Source: JBHIAG01 sp046758465
Lineage (GTDB): Bacteria > Acidobacteriota > Terriglobia > Acidiferrales > 2-02-FULL-67-57
Length of the DNA: 18,544 nucleotides
Assembly (NCBI GenBank): GCA_046758465.1
Contig: JBHIAG010000039.1
Coordinates: 1-18,544, forward strand
Direction of reading: 5' to 3'
The first letter of the stretch is position 1, and the number at the start of each line of letters is the position of its first letter. The position numbers were made by a program, and so were the translations under genes. Below are positions 15,193 through 18,544 of the stretch, piece after piece. The notes beneath the pieces were generated by a model. That model saw only the letters and a list, made by a program, of their open reading frames with translations, did no database searches and was not told the origin of the DNA.

Positions 15193-16044
15193 CTAGGGGG
15201 TGAGGAGGTATTTTTCAACGGCGGCGGCGACGCCACTTTCGTCGTTTGAGCGCGTGACGAGCCAGCCGGCGCGCTGCAACTCTTCGCTGCTGTTTCCCAT
15301 TACCACGGCGAGGCCAGCGAACTCGAACATCTCCCGGTCGTTCCAGTTATCGCCGATAGCCATAATTTCCTCGCGCCGGATGCGGCGGCGCCGGGCCCAC
15401 CAGGCCAAGGCCGCGGCATTGGTGCAACCGGGGGCGAGGACATCAAGCAGGGTGAAGTTGCGGTGGGGGTATTCGGCCAGAGCAACGCTGATGTGGTCTG
15501 CGAGATAGGAATCGGCGAGCAGGCGAGCCAGTTGGCGCATTTGGTCGAGGGGGCCGGCATAGAGGACCTGGATGGGGTCTTCGCTGAGGTGGTCTTCGAA
15601 GCAGATGACTTCCAGGATGGAGTCGCGGTTGCGTGCGAAGTAGCCTGCGACTGGCTCGTGGGCCGGGTCGAGACTTTCCACCAGCACCTCGCCCTGGCCG
15701 AGGCGGTCGAAGAGGATGAGTGCGTGCGCACGGTAGGGAGCGGCGACCGCCAAGATTTCGGCGGCAAGAGCGCGCGGCAGCAGTTGCCGATAGAAGGTGG
15801 CGCCGGTTTTCGACTTGATGAGGGCACCGTTGTTGGCGATGAGGTGGAGGTCGAAGGGAAGCTCGGTGGCGATCGGACGGGCAAAGCTGAAGCGGCGGCC
15901 GGTGACGAGAAGAATCTCAATGCCACGGGCATGGGCGGCGGCGAGGGCGTCGCGGTTGGCAGGACTGACCTGAAAGCGGGTGTCGAGCAAGGTGCCGTCA
16001 ATGTCCACGGCCAGCAGGCGAATGGGCGGCAGCATCGTCGGCAT
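15193..16044 (-). CDS. Cof-type HAD-superfamily phosphatase
   Basis: Cytoplasmic HAD hydrolase of the Cof/type IIB group, about 283 residues from the ATG at 16044 (an in-frame ATG at 16035 would give 280). Motif I is DIDGT (nucleophile Asp14, acid/base Asp16), motif II LLVTGR, and motif IV GDNWND for Mg2+. A C2-type cap lies between them. The stretch that normally carries the motif III Lys reads APGCTNAAAL, with Asn where KG would be expected. Family members dephosphorylate sugar phosphates and flavin or PLP-type substrates; the substrate is unknown here. In-frame sequence upstream to 16176 overlaps the threonine synthase start and is not included. It is divergent from thrC, with a 60-bp gap. 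Confidence 0.85.
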   Translation of the reverse strand: MPTMLPPIRLLAVDIDGTLLDTRFQVSPANRDALAAAHARGIEILLVTGRRFSFARPIATELPFDLHLIANNGALIKSKTGATFYRQLLPRALAAEILAVAAPYRAHALILFDRLGQGEVLVESLDPAHEPVAGYFARNRDSILEVICFEDHLSEDPIQVLYAGPLDQMRQLARLLADSYLADHISVALAEYPHRNFTLLDVLAPGCTNAAALAWWARRRRIRREEIMAIGDNWNDREMFEFAGLAVVMGNSSEELQRAGWLVTRSNDESGVAAAVEKYLLTP

Positions 16045-16060
16045 TCTAGCACGGACGGGG

Positions 16061-16089
16061 TTGTCAGCTTGTGGCCAGCTTGTTAGACT
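16061..16089 (+). promoter_or_regulatory. Promoter of threonine synthase with internal direct repeats
   Basis: TTGTCA (16061-16066) and TAGACT (16084-16089) are exactly 17 nt apart, matching 5 of 6 and 4 of 6 consensus positions. Two copies of CAGCTTGT (16065-16072 and 16076-16083), 11 bp apart, fill the spacer and could be an operator. Transcription would start near 16096, leaving a leader of only about 9 nt and no Shine-Dalgarno. Confidence 0.5.
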
Positions 16090-16104
16090 GCGTTGCTTTT
16101 TCCA

Positions 16105-17277
16105 ATGCTGAGTTCGACGCTGACGCATTTGAAGTGTTCGCGCTGCCGGGCACGCTGGCCGGCGGATGAGCCGCAAAATCTCTGTCGCTGTGGCGGGCCG
16201 CTGCTGGCGCAGTATGAGTTGGCGCGGGCGGCCAGGACAATGACCCGGGAAGCGCTGGCCGGGCGCGGTCCGGGGCTCTGGCGCTACGGGGAGGTGTTAC
16301 CGGGGTCGACCGCGAATGCGGTGAGCCTGGGGGAAGGCTCGACACCGCTGGTGCACGTGCAGCGGCTGGGCGAGGCGTTGGGCTGCCCGAAGCTCTACGT
16401 CAAGGACGAGTCATCGAACGCGACCGGGACGTTCAAAGCCCGCGGGTTGGCGGTGGCGGTGACGCGGGCGCGGGAGTTTGGGTTGCGGAAGTTGGCGATT
16501 CCCACGGCAGGCAACGCAGGCGCAGCGCTGGCAGCCTATGCCAGCCGTGCCGGTCTTGAGGCCTATGTCTTGATGCCGCGCGATGCACCGGCCGCCAACC
16601 AACTGGAATGCCGGCTCTACGGGGCGGAGCTGATTCTGGTGGATGGTTTGATCGGCGACTGTGCGCGCCTGCTGCGGGAGCGCAAGGAGAAGGAAGGTTG
16701 GTTCGACGTTTCTACCTTGAAGGAACCCTACCGGGTGGAAGGAAAGAAGACGCTCGGCTACGAGATGTTCGAGCAACTGGAGGGGCGGCTGCCGGACGCG
16801 ATCATTTATCCGACGGGTGGGGGCGTGGGATTGATTGGGATGTGGAAGGCGTTTGGGGAGATGGAGGCGATGGGGTGGATCGGCGGCGAGCGGCCAAAGA
16901 TGATTGCAGTGCAAGCGGCGGGCTGCGCGCCTATCGTCAAAGCATTTGAAGGGGGCAAGAGGGAGTCGGAGCCGTGGCCGAATGCGCAGACGGTTGCAGT
17001 GGGTCTGCGGGTGCCGAAAGCGCTGGGTGATTTTTTGATCCTGGAAGCCCTCTACCAGACCCGGGGGACAGCAGTGGCGGTGGCGGAGGCGGAGTTGCTG
17101 GCGGGGATGCGGGAGCTGGCCGAGCGCGAGGGGATTTTTGCGTGTCCCGAGGGAGCAGCCACGCTGGCAGCGCTGCGCAAGCTGCTGGCAGCAGGGTTCC
17201 TGCGGGGCGAGGAGACAATTGTGCTCTGCAACACCGGGACGGGGTTGAAGTATCTGGATGTAGTGGGGGCAGCTTAA
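16105..17277 (+). CDS. thrC: Threonine synthase
   Basis: PLP-dependent enzyme that converts O-phospho-L-homoserine to L-threonine, the last step of threonine synthesis. The 390-residue protein (ATG 16105; an in-frame TTG at 16093 is less likely) opens with a zinc-ribbon-like CSRC...CRC motif (Cys11, 14, 27, 29). It then has SLGEGSTPLV, and the PLP lysine in ATGTFKARG (Lys111). Further PLP-site features are the PTAGNAGAALAAY segment, the glycine-rich phosphate loop PTGGGVGLIG and a C-terminal LCNTGTG. The short length and zinc ribbon fit the class seen in many bacteria and archaea. Cysteate synthase or another fold type II lyase is a remote alternative. No terminator was recognised before the tRNA. 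Confidence 0.93.
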   Translation: MLSSTLTHLKCSRCRARWPADEPQNLCRCGGPLLAQYELARAARTMTREALAGRGPGLWRYGEVLPGSTANAVSLGEGSTPLVHVQRLGEALGCPKLYVKDESSNATGTFKARGLAVAVTRAREFGLRKLAIPTAGNAGAALAAYASRAGLEAYVLMPRDAPAANQLECRLYGAELILVDGLIGDCARLLRERKEKEGWFDVSTLKEPYRVEGKKTLGYEMFEQLEGRLPDAIIYPTGGGVGLIGMWKAFGEMEAMGWIGGERPKMIAVQAAGCAPIVKAFEGGKRESEPWPNAQTVAVGLRVPKALGDFLILEALYQTRGTAVAVAEAELLAGMRELAEREGIFACPEGAATLAALRKLLAAGFLRGEETIVLCNTGTGLKYLDVVGAA

Positions 17278-17341
17278 GCAGCTAGCCAGGGGCGAAGCAA
17301 AGGAAGCAGGAGAGGGTAGGTCGAGAATCGAAACTGGGGCG

Positions 17342-17417
17342 TGGTGGACGGCACCGGGCTCGAACCGGCAACCTCCGCGTTGCGAACGCGGCGCTCTCCC
17401 AATTGAGCTAGCCGCCC
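17342..17417 (-). tRNA. tRNA-Ala (anticodon CGC)
   Basis: On the minus strand the 73-nt body 17417-17345 plus an encoded CCA (17344-17342) folds into a complete cloverleaf. It has acceptor GGGCGGC/GCCGTCC, D stem GCTC/GAGC, anticodon stem CCGCG/CGCGG with loop TTCGCAA, and T arm GCCGG-TTCGAGC-CCGGT. The anticodon CGC reads GCG (Ala), and the acceptor carries the G3-U70 wobble pair that is the alanine identity element. A second copy of its 5' 25 nt lies at 17805-17833. Confidence 0.95.
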
Positions 17418-17496
17418 ACGCAGATTGATTTTACGGGGTTGGCGGGGTTGAAGGCAAGAGCGGGCGAGAAGGGTAACTGGGACAATCCCTGCGTTG

Positions 17497-17754
17497 CTAG
17501 CGGGAGGCGCTCACCAAAGCTTCCAGGTAGCGGTGGCTCTTCCAGCGCTTGATTTGCCGTTCCCGCCGGACGGCCTCAGCTCGAGTGGGGAATTCTTCTG
17601 TGTAAACAAGCTGTCAGGGTCCACGGTTCCGTGGGAACTTTGTCCCCCCAGCGGCGTGGCAGCGTAGACGCTTCTGTAGGTTGCTGGTCTGGCCGATGTA
17701 GTAGCGGCCGGTGCGTTCACTGTGCAGGATGTAAACGGTGAACTTGTTGGACAT
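17497..17754 (-). pseudogene. GIY-YIG endonuclease gene broken by an in-frame TGA
   Basis: Small GIY-YIG nuclease-like gene of the UvrC-N/YhbQ group. From ATG 17754 it encodes VYIL...YYIG (residues 7-10 and 18-21) and QKRLRCH, then stops at TGA (17616-17614, codon 47) right after PRNRGP. The same frame continues with QLVYTEEFPTRAEAV, RRERQIKRW and a terminal YLEAL to a TAG at 17497, so the full reading is 85 codons plus stop. In relatives a Trp follows RNRGP, so TGG to TGA is the simplest explanation. Other genes here use TGA as a stop (PilM-, PilO- and PilP-like), which argues against a reassigned code. The first fragment alone lacks the metal-binding Glu region, so activity is unlikely. Confidence 0.8.
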
Positions 17755-17804
17755 GAAGGGTGGGACGGCATCCCGACGGAGTCGGGACAACCTTCCGTAT
17801 GGAT

Positions 17805-17833
17805 GCTCTCCCCATTGAGCTAGCCGCCCACGC
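17805..17833 (-). repeat. Partial tRNA-Ala duplicate (5' half fragment)
   Basis: This 29-bp stretch repeats 17393-17421 with 28 of 29 identical bases, in the same orientation and 412 bp away. It covers the acceptor 5' strand and D arm of the tRNA-Ala plus 4 nt upstream. The anticodon and T arms are not continued: the following sequence gives no anticodon stem. The two copies flank the GIY-YIG pseudogene as direct repeats. Confidence 0.85.
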
Positions 17834-17840
17834 GAATTGT

Positions 17841-17928
17841 GCCACCCACGAAAATTGCTTGTAAGGGCTTCGTGGGCTGGCGGCAAGGGCAGGCACGGGT
17901 GGCTAGGAGTGTGCTGGGCTGCCCTTGC
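17841..17928. repeat. Two inverted repeats between the S41 protease and the tRNA fragment
   Basis: CCCACGAA (17845-17852) pairs with TTCGTGGG (17869-17876), extendable with one bulge to GCCA/TGGC, and GCAAGGGCAG (17883-17892) pairs with CTGCCCTTGC (17919-17928). Both lie in the 170-bp gap downstream of the minus-strand protease gene. Neither is followed by a T-run on that strand, so they may be rho-dependent transcript ends or element boundaries. Confidence 0.35.
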
Positions 17929-18001
17929 TTGCGCCAATCTGCTGCCTGTGACGCCAATATGCGCCGTTATGCCACGATTTGGTTGCCGTGGTGAGCAGCT
18001 T

Positions 18002-18544
18002 CTAGGGCTTGCGGCTGGCCGCCACGCGGCGGGCGGTGGCGGCGAGTTCGGCGGCTTGGGGGAGGAGTTCGAGAGCCTTCTGCACCTGGTAGTCACCTTC
18101 GAGTTCGACGCGGAAGCCTTCGGGCAGACCAAAGACAGAAATGAAAATGTATTTTTTGATTTGGCGTGCGAGCCAGTCGTGCGTTTCCTGGATGTCGGCT
18201 TTGGTGAAGCGGATGTTCCGCTGGTCGAGGAAGCGGCGGAAGCGGTTGAGGACGTAGGCGTCGACGCCGAAGTCGCGGGACACGGTGTCGCGGTCAGCGA
18301 GGAAGTGTTTGGCGAAGTTGAAGAAGACGTCGCGGCGGACAAGCAACTCTTGGAAGCGGTTCAAGGGTAGGCGAGGCACAACCACATCGGGCTCGATACC
18401 ACCACCAGCGTAGACAGTGCGGCCACTGTCGGTTTGATAGACCTGGCCGGCCGTGTCGTTGTCGTCGCGCTTTTTGCGGTAGTAGTAAGTGTAGAGCGAG
18501 ACAGTTTTGAAGTCGCGCTGGATGAGGCGACCACTGGGCGTGTA
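18002..18544 (-). CDS. C-terminal part of an S41 carboxyl-terminal processing protease
   Basis: The last 180 residues of a protein whose 5' end lies beyond the right edge. It opens with YTPSGRLIQRDF, followed by TYYYRKKRDDNDT, and YAGGGIEPDVVVPRLP, the pattern found just after the catalytic Ser-Lys part of CtpA/Prc-type S41 proteases. The catalytic residues and PDZ domain would be outside the window. The helical tail (about 70-180), with a Lys/Ala/Leu-rich end, is the usual C-terminal extension in acidobacterial-type members. These periplasmic proteases trim or degrade proteins from the C-terminus. The stop is TAG at 18004-18002. Confidence 0.82.
   Translation of the reverse strand, partial: YTPSGRLIQRDFKTVSLYTYYYRKKRDDNDTAGQVYQTDSGRTVYAGGGIEPDVVVPRLPLNRFQELLVRRDVFFNFAKHFLADRDTVSRDFGVDAYVLNRFRRFLDQRNIRFTKADIQETHDWLARQIKKYIFISVFGLPEGFRVELEGDYQVQKALELLPQAAELAATARRVAASRKP

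Noticed and set aside
15018..15236. Short minus-strand frame of 72 codons across the intergenic gap
   Set aside because: It is made largely of the palindromic repeats and has no ribosome site; such peptides are typical of dispersed repeats.
15463..16086. Plus-strand frame of 207 codons
   Set aside because: Antisense to the HAD phosphatase, whose motifs are clear.
17755..18342. Long minus-strand frame leading into the GIY-YIG gene
   Set aside because: Most of it lies out of frame within the S41 protease gene and is rich in Ser/Thr/Pro; only the part from 17754 has family motifs.
17837..18370. Plus-strand frame of 177 codons
   Set aside because: Antisense shadow of the S41 protease with no recognisable domain.
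1..18544. CRISPR array, rRNA or insertion sequence
   Set aside because: No regularly spaced repeats, rRNA-like sequence or transposase gene was seen in the window.

Overview
The window is GC-rich, gene-dense bacterial chromosome dominated by type IV pilus (T4P) genes. The gene order, the style of the major pilin, the LolA gene beside the pilus genes and a cluster of short palindromic repeats in the one large gap suggest an Acidobacteriota-like soil or environmental bacterium. This is inferred from sequence style, and a deltaproteobacterium or a related Gram-negative phylum is not excluded.

Region 1 (1-8064, + strand) is a classical T4P regulon: pilB (extension ATPase with a predicted c-di-GMP-binding N-terminal domain), pilT (retraction ATPase), pilC (platform), pilS and pilR (two-component system) and pilA (major prepilin). 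A good sigma-70-type promoter lies before pilB. Before pilA there is a near-perfect sigma-54 -24/-12 promoter, and about 100-130 bp further upstream a pair of TGTC-type dyads that could be the PilR enhancer. A strong intrinsic terminator follows pilA.

Region 2 (8097-14892, + strand) is a second, less canonical set: a LolA-like periplasmic carrier, a second PilC/GspF platform protein, a second PilB/GspE ATPase lacking the c-di-GMP module, and a tightly coupled series of PilM-, PilN-, PilO- and PilP/GspC-like alignment proteins ending in a prepilin-like protein that lacks Glu+5. Several starts and stops overlap by 4 bp. No secretin (PilQ/GspD) and no prepilin peptidase (PilD) are present, so either the two sets share components encoded elsewhere or the second set is a specialised machine. 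The M-N-O-P proteins occur only once here and may serve both sets.

Region 3 (14893-15192) is a noncoding gap holding a terminator-like structure and three consecutive palindromes that resemble a dispersed repeat. Region 4 (15193-17277) has a Cof-type HAD phosphatase on the minus strand, divergent from threonine synthase. Region 5 (17342-18544, minus strand) has an intact tRNA-Ala(CGC), a small GIY-YIG endonuclease gene broken by an in-frame TGA exactly where Trp is expected, a 29-bp duplicated piece of the tRNA 5' half on the other side of that gene, and the C-terminal part of an S41 carboxyl-terminal processing protease running off the window edge. The tRNA/GIY-YIG arrangement looks like the remains of a small mobile element.
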